Shown piece after piece: positions 43,701 through 51,694 of a stretch of 64,000 bases of DNA. Where the stretch lies: positions 1-64,000 of the forward strand of contig JAUHZO010000011.1 of assembly GCA_030425925.1 (NCBI GenBank), in the 5' to 3' direction. Position 1 is the stretch's first letter. Each line of letters opens with the position of its first letter. The position numbers and the translations under genes are program-made. A model generated the notes under the pieces. That model saw nothing but the letters and a program-made list of their open reading frames with translations. It was not told where the DNA came from and ran no database searches. The stretch is from Alphaproteobacteria bacterium (GTDB lineage Bacteria; Pseudomonadota; Alphaproteobacteria; Rhodobacterales; Rhodobacteraceae).

Positions 43701-44190
43701 TCAGCGCAAATTCCGACTGGTGCAAAACGGTAGAGCTTTCGCCGGTGTGGTCGTCGCCCATGGCCACCAGCACGCCGCCATGCCGGGAGGTGCCCGCCAT
43801 GTTGGCATGGCGGAACACGTCGCCGGTGCGGTCCACCCCGGGCCCCTTGCCGTACCAGAGGCCGAAGACCCCGTCAAAACGCCCTTCGCCCCGCAGCTCC
43901 GCCTGCTGGCTGCCCCAAAGCGCGGTGGCGGCAAGGTCTTCGTTCAACCCCTCCTTGAACAGCACATCCGCCGCCGTGAGCGCCTTTTCCGCCCGCCGCA
44001 TGTGCATGTCCACCGCCCCCAGAGGCGAGCCGCGATATCCGGTGACATAGCCCGCCGTGTTCAGACTCGCCGCGGCGTCCCGCGCCTTCTGGATCAGCAT
44101 CAGCCGCACCAGCGCCTGGGTGCCGTTCAACAGCACCTGATCCTTCGACAGGTCGAACCGGTCGTTCAGGGTGATCTGATGCTTGCTCAT
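40789..44190 (-). CDS. Indolepyruvate:ferredoxin oxidoreductase, fused subunits
   Basis: The 1133-residue fused enzyme oxidatively decarboxylates indolepyruvate and other aryl-pyruvates to acyl-CoA. It has an N-terminal ThDP-pyrimidine domain, a CSGCPHN motif, the ThDP half with FMAQWMDRE and GDGTYNHSG, a cluster motif CEGCGDCGVQSNC, the gamma domain GVGGTGVVTIGAVLAQ and a C-terminal DUF6537-like tail. ATG 44190 follows GGGAGGCGCGG. It is divergent from a LysR gene that may regulate it. Confidence 0.93.
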   Translation of the reverse strand: MSKHQITLNDRFDLSKDQVLLNGTQALVRLMLIQKARDAAASLNTAGYVTGYRGSPLGAVDMHMRRAEKALTAADVLFKEGLNEDLAATALWGSQQAELRGEGRFDGVFGLWYGKGPGVDRTGDVFRHANMAGTSRHGGVLVAMGDDHTGESSTVLHQSEFALIDAYMPVVSPAGVQEILDFGVYAYGLSRFAGVWVGLKTMKDTVEATAIVDGRPDRMALVTPDFALPEDGVNIRLVDDRFRQEDRLLNVKRFAAEAYAHANGIDRRVLGRPGARIGFVAAGKNWLDLVHALALLGIDEAEAERLGITTYKVGQVWPLDMKGFNTWAEGLDLIVVVEEKRKLIEVQVKEALFDNRQGRRVIGGSRDGAPFFRTTMALEPVEIAQKLGRVLVDEGRGTDGIRAALAALDAAARADNAEEIAARLPYFCSGCPHNSSTRVPEGSRAYAGIGCHFMAQWMDRETLGFTHMGGEGANWIGEAPFSTRDHVFQNLGDGTYNHSGVQAIRAALAAGTTITYKILFNDAVAMTGGQANEGGLTPARIAAELRAMGVGTVAVVHDAKEEIDAAGFPAGVTFHERAELDTVQRRLAAVSGVSALIYVQTCAAEKRRRRKRGQFPDPDRRVFINTDICEGCGDCGVQSNCVSIVPANTELGRKRAIDQSSCNKDFSCLKGFCPSFVTLEGAQVKKAATASLDLPDLPVPDLPAIDGTWNMVVTGVGGTGVVTIGAVLAQAAQIDGKGAAMMEMAGLAQKGGAVHIHLRLAERPEDISAVRVAVGEADALIGGDLVVSAGARTLGLIRPDRGGAVVNSHEIVMGDFTRNTEFTLPTDRLRLALEARMQERVAFFDASDLARATLGDSIYSNMMILGAAWQRGLVPLGHDAIRAAVELNGAAVERNQRAFDIGRWAVLFPDEAARLAAPRVVEMPQGLAARIAFRADHLVRYQGPRLARRYTRLVDSVTDPRLQEAVAKGYHKLLAYKDEYEVARLHLETEARAREVFDGDFRIRFHLAPPGLTRTGPDGRPQKKEYGPGMMRWFRLLARMKRLRGTPFDPFGRTEERRMERALIRQYEADMAEWLPQADRVDADALVALAELPLQIRGFGPVKAAAEAKAAKRREELLAVLRAGRTGLARAAE

Positions 44191-44272
44191 CGCCCGCGCC
44201 TCCCAACGCTGCAGTTTTCGCCAGTATAGCTTAAAACTAGGTCACAAAACCTGACCTGCACAGGCAAATCTT

Positions 44273-44286
44273 GTTGAAATATCAAC
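44273..44286. promoter_or_regulatory. Inverted repeat in the iorAB-lysR divergent promoter region
   Basis: GTTGA-AATA-TCAAC lies at 44273-44286 in an AT-rich 160-base spacer. Dyads of this size fit LysR-type binding sites. The neighbouring LysR gene is a natural candidate ligand. Confidence 0.45.
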
Positions 44287-44353
44287 GTTACCGAAACTAG
44301 ACATGATTTTTGCATTTTATGTCGTATATGGCTGTGAGCGGTAGCGGAATGTG

Positions 44354-45262
44354 ATGATGGACTGGGACAAGCTGAGAATTTTCCACGCGGTTGCCGATGC
44401 CGGCAGCCTCACCCATGCCGGGGATACGCTGCACCTGTCGCAATCGGCGGTGTCGCGGCAGATTCGGGCGCTGGAAGAGTCGCTGAACACAACGCTGTTC
44501 CACCGCCACGCCCGCGGGCTGATCCTGACCGAACAGGGCGAGCTTCTGTTCGACGCGACACAGGCCATGGTGAAACGCATCGACGCCGCCACCGCCCGCA
44601 TCCGCGACAGCGAGGAAGAGGTGTTCGGCGAATTGCGGGTCACCACCACGTTCGGCTTTGGCGCGCTCTGGCTGGCGCCGCGGCTGGCCAAGCTGTACGA
44701 AACCTATCCCGACCTGAACATCGACCTGATGCTGGAGGAACGGGTGCTGGACCTGCCGATGCGCGAGGCCGATGTCGCCATCCGCATGAAGGAACCCAGC
44801 CAGGCCGACCTGATCCGCAAGCGGCTGATGAGCGTCAAGATGCGCCTCTATGCCTCGCCCGGCTATCTCGCCCTGCAGGGCGAACCGCAGTCGCTGGAAG
44901 AGATGAAGGGCCATCGCCTGATCTGCCAGAACACCCGCTCGGCGCAGGTCTCGGCGGGCCTGAACCTGGTGCAGGAGCTTCTGACCTTCGACATCTCGTC
45001 GACGCTGACGGTGAACAACTATTTCGGCGTTTTGCAGGCGGTGATCTCGGATCTGGGCATCGGCGTGCTGCCCGACTACATCATCGAGGATTTTCCGACG
45101 GTTGTCCGCGTCCTGCCGGATGTGGAATCGGTCGAGGTGCCAGTGTTTCTGGCCTATCCCGAGGAGCTGCGCCAGTCCAAGCGGGTCGCCGCCTTCCGCG
45201 ATTTCGTGCAGGATGAAATCATCGCCCACCGCCGGTCGCGCCGGGCCATGGGGGCGGATTAG
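44354..45262 (+). CDS. LysR-family transcriptional regulator
   Basis: About 302 residues. The N-terminal winged HTH reads KLRIFHAVADAGSLTHAGDT followed by LSQSAVSRQIRALEES; the C-terminal part is the LysR substrate domain (DLGIGVLPDYII). GTG 44351, ATG 44354 and ATG 44357 are consecutive possible starts; I list the first ATG. It is divergent from the indolepyruvate oxidoreductase. In other Rhodobacterales I remember this regulator next to thioredoxin reductase, so the link with this neighbour is not certain. Confidence 0.88.
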   Translation: MMDWDKLRIFHAVADAGSLTHAGDTLHLSQSAVSRQIRALEESLNTTLFHRHARGLILTEQGELLFDATQAMVKRIDAATARIRDSEEEVFGELRVTTTFGFGALWLAPRLAKLYETYPDLNIDLMLEERVLDLPMREADVAIRMKEPSQADLIRKRLMSVKMRLYASPGYLALQGEPQSLEEMKGHRLICQNTRSAQVSAGLNLVQELLTFDISSTLTVNNYFGVLQAVISDLGIGVLPDYIIEDFPTVVRVLPDVESVEVPVFLAYPEELRQSKRVAAFRDFVQDEIIAHRRSRRAMGAD

Positions 45263-45571
45263 CGCCGCGTTTCATCAGCAATAGTTGAACGCCCAAGCCC
45301 CGGGATACACGCCCCGCGGGAATTGAACGCTGTGGTATGCACAACACGCATGGCGGAAATGCTGCAGCTGCGACGGCTTTTGTCTTGATCGAGTCAGGAT
45401 TGATGCAATATCCGGCAAATGAACGATGAAACGCGTATCCGCGGATCATCTTCATACCTCCCTGTTGGACTTCGGCCGAGCTTTGCGCTCGGCCTTTTTT
45501 TTGCCCGGACGATGGCGCGGCGCAACCCGAAGCGGTAAAACCGGGGCGTCGCCAGAAACGGGGGGAGTTTG
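45263..45571. other. 309-base intergenic region with a terminator and a possible small RNA
   Basis: I find no convincing gene here. A palindrome ATCCGCGGAT lies at about 45437-45446, the unpaired motif TACCTCCCT (anti-ribosome-site-like) follows at about 45456, and a strong terminator ends at 45502. A candidate -10 CAATAT lies near 45405. Such a layout, about 80 bases long with exposed CCUCC, would suit a small regulatory RNA, but this is inference. Confidence 0.35.
45474..45502 (+). terminator. Strong Rho-independent terminator
   Basis: GGCCGAGC (45474-45481) and GCTCGGCC (45487-45494) form a perfect 8-bp stem with a TTTGC loop, followed by eight T residues. It is the clearest terminator in the window and lies over 200 bases beyond lysR, so it probably belongs to a separate short transcript. 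Confidence 0.92.
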
Positions 45572-46126
45572 ATGGCCAATCGCGAGATGCGCTGCCGCTG
45601 CGGCGCGATGGCGTGGCAGGTGCGCGAGACGGCACCGGGCACGCATGTGGTCTGCTATTGCGCCGATTGCCAGGCATTTGCGGCCCATCTGGGCCGGACC
45701 GACTGGCTGGACGAACAGGGCGGCACCGACATCTTCCAGACCACGCCCGCCGATGTCAGCCTGACCGAAGGTGCCGAGAACCTCGCCTGCCTGCGACTGG
45801 GGCCCAAGGGCCTGCGCCGCTGGTACGCGGGATGCTGCGGCACGCCCATCGCCAACACCCTGCCCAAGGCCGGGTTTCCCTTTGTCGGGATGGTGCTGCC
45901 GGCGGGGCAACAGGGCTTTGGCCCTGTCACCGCGCATGTGCAGACGAAATCCGCCAGGGGCGCGGTGCGCGAACACGGATTTGCCGCCACCGGCTTTGCG
46001 CTGCTGGGCCGCGCGATCCGGGCGCGGCTGACCGGACGCACCACGTCGCCCTTCTTCGAAGCAGGCGAACCGGTGCGCGAGGCCCACGTGCTGACGCCAG
46101 AGGAACGGCGGGCCGCAACCCCCTGA
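45572..46126 (+). CDS. Zinc-binding Cys-rich protein of the GFA/DUF6151 type
   Basis: The 184-residue protein opens MANREMRCRCGAMAWQV, then CYCADCQAF and later YAGCCGTPIAN. This spacing of paired cysteines (CxC, CxxC, CC) matches glutathione-dependent formaldehyde-activating (GFA)-like zinc folds and the DUF6151 proteins of Proteobacteria. ATG 45572 follows GGGGGAGTTTG. The catalytic role is unproven. A near-perfect hairpin follows its stop. Confidence 0.7.
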   Translation: MANREMRCRCGAMAWQVRETAPGTHVVCYCADCQAFAAHLGRTDWLDEQGGTDIFQTTPADVSLTEGAENLACLRLGPKGLRRWYAGCCGTPIANTLPKAGFPFVGMVLPAGQQGFGPVTAHVQTKSARGAVREHGFAATGFALLGRAIRARLTGRTTSPFFEAGEPVREAHVLTPEERRAATP

Positions 46127-46132
46127 AACGCG

Positions 46133-46164
46133 AAAGACGCCGGCCCTGTGCGGCCGACGTCTTT
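46133..46164. terminator. Bidirectional terminator between convergent genes
   Basis: AAAGACGCCGGCC (46133-46145) pairs with GGCCGACGTCTTT (46152-46164) with a single mismatch and a six-base loop. The A/T ends give a short T-run on both strands. It separates the GFA-like gene from the 55-residue membrane protein gene. Confidence 0.75.
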
Positions 46165-46197
46165 GCTGGTTGGTCCGCTTGTGGTGCGGCGCGGGGC

Positions 46198-46365
46198 TCA
46201 GACCCGCTTTGCCTGGGCCAGGCGTTCGCGGATGCCGTCTTCCGACAGCGCCGATTTCGGCGCGCCGGATTTGCGATGCTTCTCGGTCGCGCGCACGCTG
46301 ATATAGGCGAATGCGACGACAAAACCCAAAGTGCCGAAGGTCAGAATTCCAAGTCCGAAGTCCAT
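46198..46365 (-). CDS. Small single-pass membrane protein, 55 residues
   Basis: ATG 46365 lies six bases behind AAGGAG and opens MDFGLGILTFGTLGFVVAFA, one membrane helix, then a basic and polar tail ending ERLAQAKRV. An ATG six bases upstream abuts the ribosome site and is unlikely to be used. It reads leftward and ends at TGA 46198. Function and family are unknown. Proper expression signals and a terminator after it support a real gene. Confidence 0.7.
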   Translation of the reverse strand: MDFGLGILTFGTLGFVVAFAYISVRATEKHRKSGAPKSALSEDGIRERLAQAKRV

Positions 46366-46449
46366 AGTCATCTCCTTGCGTCATGTGCAGGAGATTACGC
46401 TGCACCCGCAAAGATGGATCACAAAACTACATTTATTTTCGTTGGAATA

Positions 46450-46757
46450 CAAAGGTATACGCCGACCAGCCGTCAGGCGATCAGGACAACAAGCGCCATG
46501 AAGAGCAGCGACAGGCCAAGCATCCCGAACTGCGCCGCGAACAGGCAGGACAGGAACAGAAGGCCAAGGACACCAGCCAGCACAAGGGCCTGATGCCGCG
46601 GCGGCAGGGCTGCGATGCGCCGGTCGACCTCGGGGCCGTCGCGCCCGGGCCAGAATGCCGCGATCAACTCTGCACTGACCGCGCGCGCGTGACGGAGGGC
46701 CGGGGTCAGGACCTGTTCGCGCAGCATGGCATCCTCCTTGTGTCCACAAAGGTATAC
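46450..46757. repeat. 11-bp direct repeat CAAAGGTATAC flanking the 84-residue gene
   Basis: Copies lie at 46450-46460 and 46747-46757, 297 bp apart; the second extends to the palindrome GGTATACC. They sit in the promoter zones of the 55-residue and 84-residue genes (both leftward), so a shared regulator could bind them. Confidence 0.5.
46473..46727 (-). CDS. Small membrane protein, 84 residues
   Basis: ATG 46727 lies behind the strong ribosome site AAGGAGG and opens MLREQVLTPALRHARAVSAE, an amphipathic cytoplasmic part, followed by two closely spaced membrane helices (ALVLAGVLGLLFLSCLF, and LGLSLLFMALVVLIA at the very end). The protein ends in the second helix. The gene is flanked by the 11-bp repeat CAAAGGTATAC. 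I do not recognise the family. Confidence 0.6.
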   Translation of the reverse strand: MLREQVLTPALRHARAVSAELIAAFWPGRDGPEVDRRIAALPPRHQALVLAGVLGLLFLSCLFAAQFGMLGLSLLFMALVVLIA

Positions 46758-46861
46758 CTAGCATATCGCTTAACCCTGGATCAAGCGTCCCCGGCGCGCC
46801 GCCCCTTCCCACCGCCCGCGCCTTGCCGTAAACACCCCGCCAAGCTGACAGGGGGACCATC

Positions 46862-49021
46862 ATGCAGGAACCGGCCATTACCGATGCGCTGATCGAGGCC
46901 CATGGCCTCAAGCCCGAGGAATACGCCGAGATCCTGCGCATCCTGAACCGGGAGCCCAGCTTTACCGAGCTGGGGATCTTCTCGGCCATGTGGAACGAGC
47001 ATTGTTCCTACAAATCCTCCAAGAAATGGCTGCGCACCCTGCCCACCGAGGGCCCGCAGGTGATCTGCGGCCCCGGCGAGAACGCCGGCGTGGTGGATAT
47101 CGGCGACGGGCAGGCGGTGGTGTTCAAGATGGAGAGCCACAACCACCCCTCCTATATCGAACCCTACCAGGGCGCGGCGACCGGCGTCGGCGGCATCCTG
47201 CGCGATGTCTTTACCATGGGCGCGCGGCCCATCGCGGCGATGAACGCGCTCAGCTTCGGTGAAAAGGACCACCCCAAGACACGCCAGCTTGTGCATGGCG
47301 TCGTCGAAGGCATCGGCGGCTATGGCAACGCCTTCGGCGTGCCCACCGTGGGCGGTGAGACGCGCTTTCACCCGGCCTATAACGGCAATTGTCTGGTGAA
47401 TGCCTTTGCCGCGGGTTTGGCCGACGCGGACCAGATTTTCTATTCGGCTGCCAGCGGCGTCGGCCGCCCGGTGGTCTACCTGGGCGCCAAAACGGGCCGC
47501 GATGGCGTGGGCGGGGCCACCATGGCCTCGGCCGAGTTCGACGAAGGGATCGAAGACAAGCGCCCCACCGTGCAGGTGGGCGATCCCTTCACCGAAAAGC
47601 GCCTGATGGAGGCCTGTCTGGAGTTGATGCAGACCGGGGCCGTGATCTCGATCCAGGATATGGGGGCCGCGGGTCTCACCTGTTCGGCGGTGGAAATGGG
47701 CGACAAGGGCGGGTTGGGCATCCGGCTGGATCTGGAAAAGGTGCCGCAACGCGAAACCGCCATGACCGCCTACGAGATGATGCTGTCCGAAAGCCAGGAG
47801 CGGATGCTCATGGTGCTGGACCCCGCCAAGGAGGCCGCGGCCAAGGCGGTGTTCGACAAGTGGGATCTGGACTTTGCCATCGTTGGCGAAACAATCGCCG
47901 AGGATCGTTTCCTGATCATGCACAATGGCGAGGTGAAGGCCGACCTGCCGCTGTCGAAACTGTCCTCCTCTGCGCCCGAGTATGACCGACCATGGGAGCC
48001 AACCGAGCCGCCCGCCCCGCTCGAAGACGTCCCGCAGGTCGATCCCATCGACGCGCTGCGCATCCTGATCCAGACCCCGAACTATGCCTCCAGGGCGTGG
48101 ATCTACGACCAGTATGACAGCCAGGTGATGGCCGACACGGTGCGCACACCCGGCTTTGGCGCGGGTGTGATCCGGGTGCACGGCACCGGCAAGATGCTGG
48201 CCTTCACCTCGGACGTGACACCGCGCTATGTCGCCGCCAACCCGGTCGAGGGTGGCAAGCAGGCAGTGGCCGAGGCCTATCGCAACCTTTCGGCTGTGGG
48301 CGCGCTGCCGCTGGCCACCACCGACAACCTGAATTTCGGCAACCCCGAGAAACCGGTCATCATGGGCCAATTCGTCGGCGCGCTGCAGGGCATCGGCGCG
48401 GCCTGCCGCGCGCTCGACATGCCCATCGTGTCGGGCAACGTCTCGCTTTACAACGAAACCGACGGCCAGCCGATCCTGCCCACGCCCACCATCGGCGCGG
48501 TGGGGCTGATCTCTGCGGGGGAAACGCCGATCCTGGGCCAGGCGCGCGATGGCCATGTGGCGCTGGTTCTGGGCGAGACGGCGGGCCATCTGGGCCAGTC
48601 CGCCCTGCTGGCCGAAGTCTTCAACCGCGAGGATGGCGACGCGCCCGCCGTCGATCTGGCCGCCGAAAAGGCGCATGGCACCTTCATCCGCGCCCATCGC
48701 GACTGGATCCGCGCCTGTACCGACCTGTCGGATGGCGGGCTGGCGCTGGCGGCATTCGAAATGGCTGCGGCGTCAGGCGTGGGGGTGCAGATCGACAGCG
48801 ACGACACCGCCCAATTGTTCGGCGAGGACCAGGCGCGCTATCTGATCGCCTGCAATTTCGACGCCGCCGAAGCGCTGATCATCGCCGCCGGGCAGGCCGG
48901 GCTGGTGTTGTCCAGCGTCGGGCGGTTCGGCGGCGAGACGGTGCGCTTTGGCCGCTCCGAAGCGCCGCTGGCCGACCTGACCGCGCTCTGGCGCGGCAGC
49001 CTCGAAGCGGTTTTCGGCTGA
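46862..49021 (+). CDS. purL: Phosphoribosylformylglycinamidine synthase subunit II
   Basis: The 719-residue ATP-dependent enzyme converts FGAR to FGAM in purine synthesis. It shows [48 protein letters not shown] and, in the second repeat, [12 protein letters not shown] and DLSDGGLA. Length fits the small PurL that works with PurQ and PurS, neither of which is in the window. ATG 46862 follows GGGGGACCATC. Confidence 0.95.
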   Translation: MQEPAITDALIEAHGLKPEEYAEILRILNREPSFTELGIFSAMWNEHCSYKSSKKWLRTLPTEGPQVICGPGENAGVVDIGDGQAVVFKMESHNHPSYIEPYQGAATGVGGILRDVFTMGARPIAAMNALSFGEKDHPKTRQLVHGVVEGIGGYGNAFGVPTVGGETRFHPAYNGNCLVNAFAAGLADADQIFYSAASGVGRPVVYLGAKTGRDGVGGATMASAEFDEGIEDKRPTVQVGDPFTEKRLMEACLELMQTGAVISIQDMGAAGLTCSAVEMGDKGGLGIRLDLEKVPQRETAMTAYEMMLSESQERMLMVLDPAKEAAAKAVFDKWDLDFAIVGETIAEDRFLIMHNGEVKADLPLSKLSSSAPEYDRPWEPTEPPAPLEDVPQVDPIDALRILIQTPNYASRAWIYDQYDSQVMADTVRTPGFGAGVIRVHGTGKMLAFTSDVTPRYVAANPVEGGKQAVAEAYRNLSAVGALPLATTDNLNFGNPEKPVIMGQFVGALQGIGAACRALDMPIVSGNVSLYNETDGQPILPTPTIGAVGLISAGETPILGQARDGHVALVLGETAGHLGQSALLAEVFNREDGDAPAVDLAAEKAHGTFIRAHRDWIRACTDLSDGGLALAAFEMAAASGVGVQIDSDDTAQLFGEDQARYLIACNFDAAEALIIAAGQAGLVLSSVGRFGGETVRFGRSEAPLADLTALWRGSLEAVFG

Positions 49022-49133
49022 CACAGCCGCCGATTCAACATCCCAAGATTGTGCGTGAGGCACCTCACACCCGAAAAAACGGAATCACCCTACCCTGAAC
49101 CGGCGTTCACTTCGTCAATTCAGGGAGTTCCAA

Positions 49134-50384
49134 ATGACGTTTCCCCGCATTCTTTCAGGCGCCGTGATGGCCTTTGCCTGTCACTCCGGCCTGACCGTCC
49201 CGGTCCTGGCCGAAGCCACGGTCCACACCGAGTCGTCGCAATGGGTCAACTGCGCCGACGAGGGCCACCATTGCGAACCCGACACCTCGGGTCTGGTGAC
49301 CATGCGCTATGGCCAGGGCGACGATTACACGTATATCGTCACCAAGGGCGTGTCGAAGATCCCGTGCGACAATTCATGGGGCGACCCGTCCAAGGGCCAT
49401 GACAAGTCCTGCGCCTACACCACGTCGAACCTGCTGGCCGTGCCGGACGACTCGACCTTTGCCGCCGGGGTCTCGGAAGACCACAATCTGGAACTGACCG
49501 GCTCGGGCAAGCTGCACTGGGTCCGCTACGGGGCCGAGGGCAAGTGGATCTACACCCTGATCGCCAGCGGCGAGGAACAGGTCCTGCCCTGCACCAACGA
49601 CTATTTCGGGTTCGATCCGGACAAGGGCACGACCAAATCCTGCCAGTGGGGCGATTACTTCACCCTGGCCGATGACACCCCCGGCGAGGCGTCGCTGACC
49701 AATTGCGCCACCGAGGGCCAGACCTGCGACCTGCTGGCCAGCGTGCCGGTGCTGATGCGCTATGGCACCGGAACCGGCTATGACTGGCGGTTCGTGCATG
49801 CGTCCGACAACCAGATCAAGTGCGACAACACCTATTTCGGGATCGACCCGAAAAAGGGCGACAACAAGGCCTGCGCGTATCAGGCGATGGAGCCCTCGAC
49901 CGTCAGCACCATCGGCAGCTGGCAGGTGGTGGTGACCTGCGTCGGCGCCGGCTGCGTGATCTCGGATTCGATGTCGTTCGGCACCGAAAAGACCAGCACC
50001 TGGAGCACATCGGCCGAATGGAGCCTGACGGTCACCGAATCCGTCGAGGAAGGGCTGGAAATCGAGGGCGTGGGGGTCAAGGCCAACGAATCCGTGTCCA
50101 CCGGCTTTGCGCTTTCGGCGGGCTACCAGTCGGCGCTGTCCTCGTCGATGACCGAGACCAAGACCGTGACCTGTGACGTGGGCGGCAACCAGAACAGCCG
50201 CGCGCTGTACCAGTTCCTCACCGCGACCGAGGCGAGCTGCCTGGAGAACGGCAATTGCACCGGGCAGACCTTTACCTCGGACTACCTGTGCGTGAACGAT
50301 CCGCCGGCCAACTACCCCGGGCCGGCCTGCATCCCCGGCACCTGCGCCCCGGGCGATCCGCTCTGCCTGACCTGCACCTACTGA
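49134..50384 (+). CDS. Secreted Cys-rich repeat protein with a Ser/Thr-rich possible beta-pore segment
   Basis: The 416-residue protein has a signal peptide (VMAFACHSGLTVPVLAEA). Residues about 35-260 hold three imperfect copies of a ~65-residue module: NCADEGHHC...MRYGQGDDY...IPCDN, then VRYGAEGKW...LPCTNDYFGFDP, then NCATEGQTC...MRYGTGTGY...IKCDNTYFGIDP, each ending KSC or KAC. Similar RYG/C-DN-FG-DP modules occur in secreted bacterial and fungal proteins and are often thought to bind carbohydrate. Residues about 285-365 alternate polar and small residues (WSTSAEWSLTVTESVEEGLE, then SVSTGFALSAGYQSALSSSM), resembling the membrane hairpin of aerolysin/ETX-MTX2 toxins. The Cys-rich tail ends CLTCTY. 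Function unproven. Confidence 0.65.
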   Translation: MTFPRILSGAVMAFACHSGLTVPVLAEATVHTESSQWVNCADEGHHCEPDTSGLVTMRYGQGDDYTYIVTKGVSKIPCDNSWGDPSKGHDKSCAYTTSNLLAVPDDSTFAAGVSEDHNLELTGSGKLHWVRYGAEGKWIYTLIASGEEQVLPCTNDYFGFDPDKGTTKSCQWGDYFTLADDTPGEASLTNCATEGQTCDLLASVPVLMRYGTGTGYDWRFVHASDNQIKCDNTYFGIDPKKGDNKACAYQAMEPSTVSTIGSWQVVVTCVGAGCVISDSMSFGTEKTSTWSTSAEWSLTVTESVEEGLEIEGVGVKANESVSTGFALSAGYQSALSSSMTETKTVTCDVGGNQNSRALYQFLTATEASCLENGNCTGQTFTSDYLCVNDPPANYPGPACIPGTCAPGDPLCLTCTY

Positions 50385-50457
50385 GCACTGCGCCACAAAC
50401 ACGCGACCTTGCGCGCGGACCCCTTTCCCGGGGCCCGCGCGCTCCCATATATGGGGC

Positions 50458-51144
50458 ATGCTCAAGTTGTCCCCGATCCTTCTTGCCCTGCTGTACGGGC
50501 TTGTCCTGTACCGCTTCTCGGCCTGGCGCACCGCGCGCGAACTGGACGCCCAATCGGCGGAACTGGTCGACCCGCGGCTGAAACGGGTCACCGACCGGCT
50601 GGCCGCCGCGCTGGATCTGCCGCGCATCAAGGTGCATCTCTACGAGGTCGATCCGGTGAACGGGCTGGCAGCACCGGACGGGCGGATCTTCATCACCCGC
50701 GGTTTCTACGCCAAGTTCCAGCAGGGCGAGGTCGCCGCCGAAGAGCTGGGCAGCGTGATCGCGCACGAACTGGGGCATGTGGCGCTGGGCCATGCGCGAC
50801 GGCGGATGATCGACTTTTCCGGCCAGAACGCGCTGCGCACCGCGCTGGCGATGATCCTGAGCCGATTTCTGCCGGGCTTTGGCGTCTACATTGCCAACGC
50901 GCTGACCTCGCTTCTGGCCGCGCGGCTCAGCCGGTCCGACGAATACGAGGCCGATGCCTATGCCGCTGCCCTTCTGACCAAGGCGGGGATCGGGGTCGGG
51001 CCGCAGAAATCGCTGTTTGCCAAGCTCGAAGACCTGACCCGGTCGCGCGCCGGGGTGATGCCCGCCTGGCTGATGTCGCACCCGAAAACCGCCGACCGAA
51101 TCGCCGCGCTGGAGGCGCTGGAGGCGCGCTGGCAGCAGGTCTGA
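50458..51144 (+). CDS. M48-family membrane-associated zinc metalloprotease
   Basis: The 228-residue protein has an N-terminal hydrophobic segment (MLKLSPILLALLYGLVLY) and the zinc motif HELGH in VIAHELGHVALGH, with the third ligand in SRSDEYEADAYAAAL. This is the compact HtpX/Ste24-like fold without the long membrane insert. Such proteins act in membrane protein quality control. ATG 50458 starts 73 bases after the secreted repeat protein. Confidence 0.85.
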   Translation: MLKLSPILLALLYGLVLYRFSAWRTARELDAQSAELVDPRLKRVTDRLAAALDLPRIKVHLYEVDPVNGLAAPDGRIFITRGFYAKFQQGEVAAEELGSVIAHELGHVALGHARRRMIDFSGQNALRTALAMILSRFLPGFGVYIANALTSLLAARLSRSDEYEADAYAAALLTKAGIGVGPQKSLFAKLEDLTRSRAGVMPAWLMSHPKTADRIAALEALEARWQQV

Positions 51145-51312
51145 CCTGCCGGGGTCGGGTATACCGCACCTGTGACCCTGTCGCGGGGGCCGGTATTCCG
51201 GACCCCGCCGCAGTCCGCCTTTGGGCCGTCCCCGGCGGACGTGGTAGACTGCTTTCAGTTGCTTTTTTCCCAGGCCCGCGTTTTTCAACCCAACCAGATC
51301 ACGAGGTATTCC

Positions 51313-51678
51313 ATGGCTCGTCCGACCCGCATGCTGGCGCTGTGCGCCGCAATTTCGCTATGTGCCCCGATGGCCGGGGCCACGTCCCTGACACCGGCAG
51401 AATGCGTTCAGGCGCAGCAATCGGCGCTGAACTTCTACGAGATGGCCAAGGCCAACACCCGGCTTTATCCCACCGAAGAGGCCGCCCGTGCCGGGGCACA
51501 GCTGTATTTCGCCCGGCGCATCATGGCAGAGCTTGGCAATTCGAAGACCGCCACCATCGGCGACTACACCGAGGCAGTGGAGCATTGCCGCCGCACGACA
51601 GCGGCCGATATCTCGCGCCTGATCGGCCTGCTGGGGGCCACCGCCCTCAAGGGCGTGCGCGGCCCCAAGACGAACTGA
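51313..51678 (+). CDS. Small secreted hypothetical protein
   Basis: The 121-residue protein begins at ATG 51313 behind ACGAGGTATTCC and has a signal peptide (RMLALCAAISLCAPMAGATS). The mature part is mostly helical (PAECVQAQQSALNFYEMAKA) and has two cysteines that could form a disulfide (ECV and HCR). An open frame extends upstream to 51172 but the signal peptide fixes the start. No family is recognised. Confidence 0.7.
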   Translation: MARPTRMLALCAAISLCAPMAGATSLTPAECVQAQQSALNFYEMAKANTRLYPTEEAARAGAQLYFARRIMAELGNSKTATIGDYTEAVEHCRRTTAADISRLIGLLGATALKGVRGPKTN

Positions 51679-51694
51679 CCCGCCCCAGTCCCGA

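Noticed and set aside
41173-44229. Open frame of about 1000 codons opposite the indolepyruvate oxidoreductase
   Set aside because: It is the antisense shadow of a strongly conserved enzyme, without recognisable motifs.
49055-49068. Palindrome GTGAGG-CA-CCTCAC after purL as a terminator
   Set aside because: The stem is only 6 bp and has no T-run on the plus strand; it may be chance or a weak operator.
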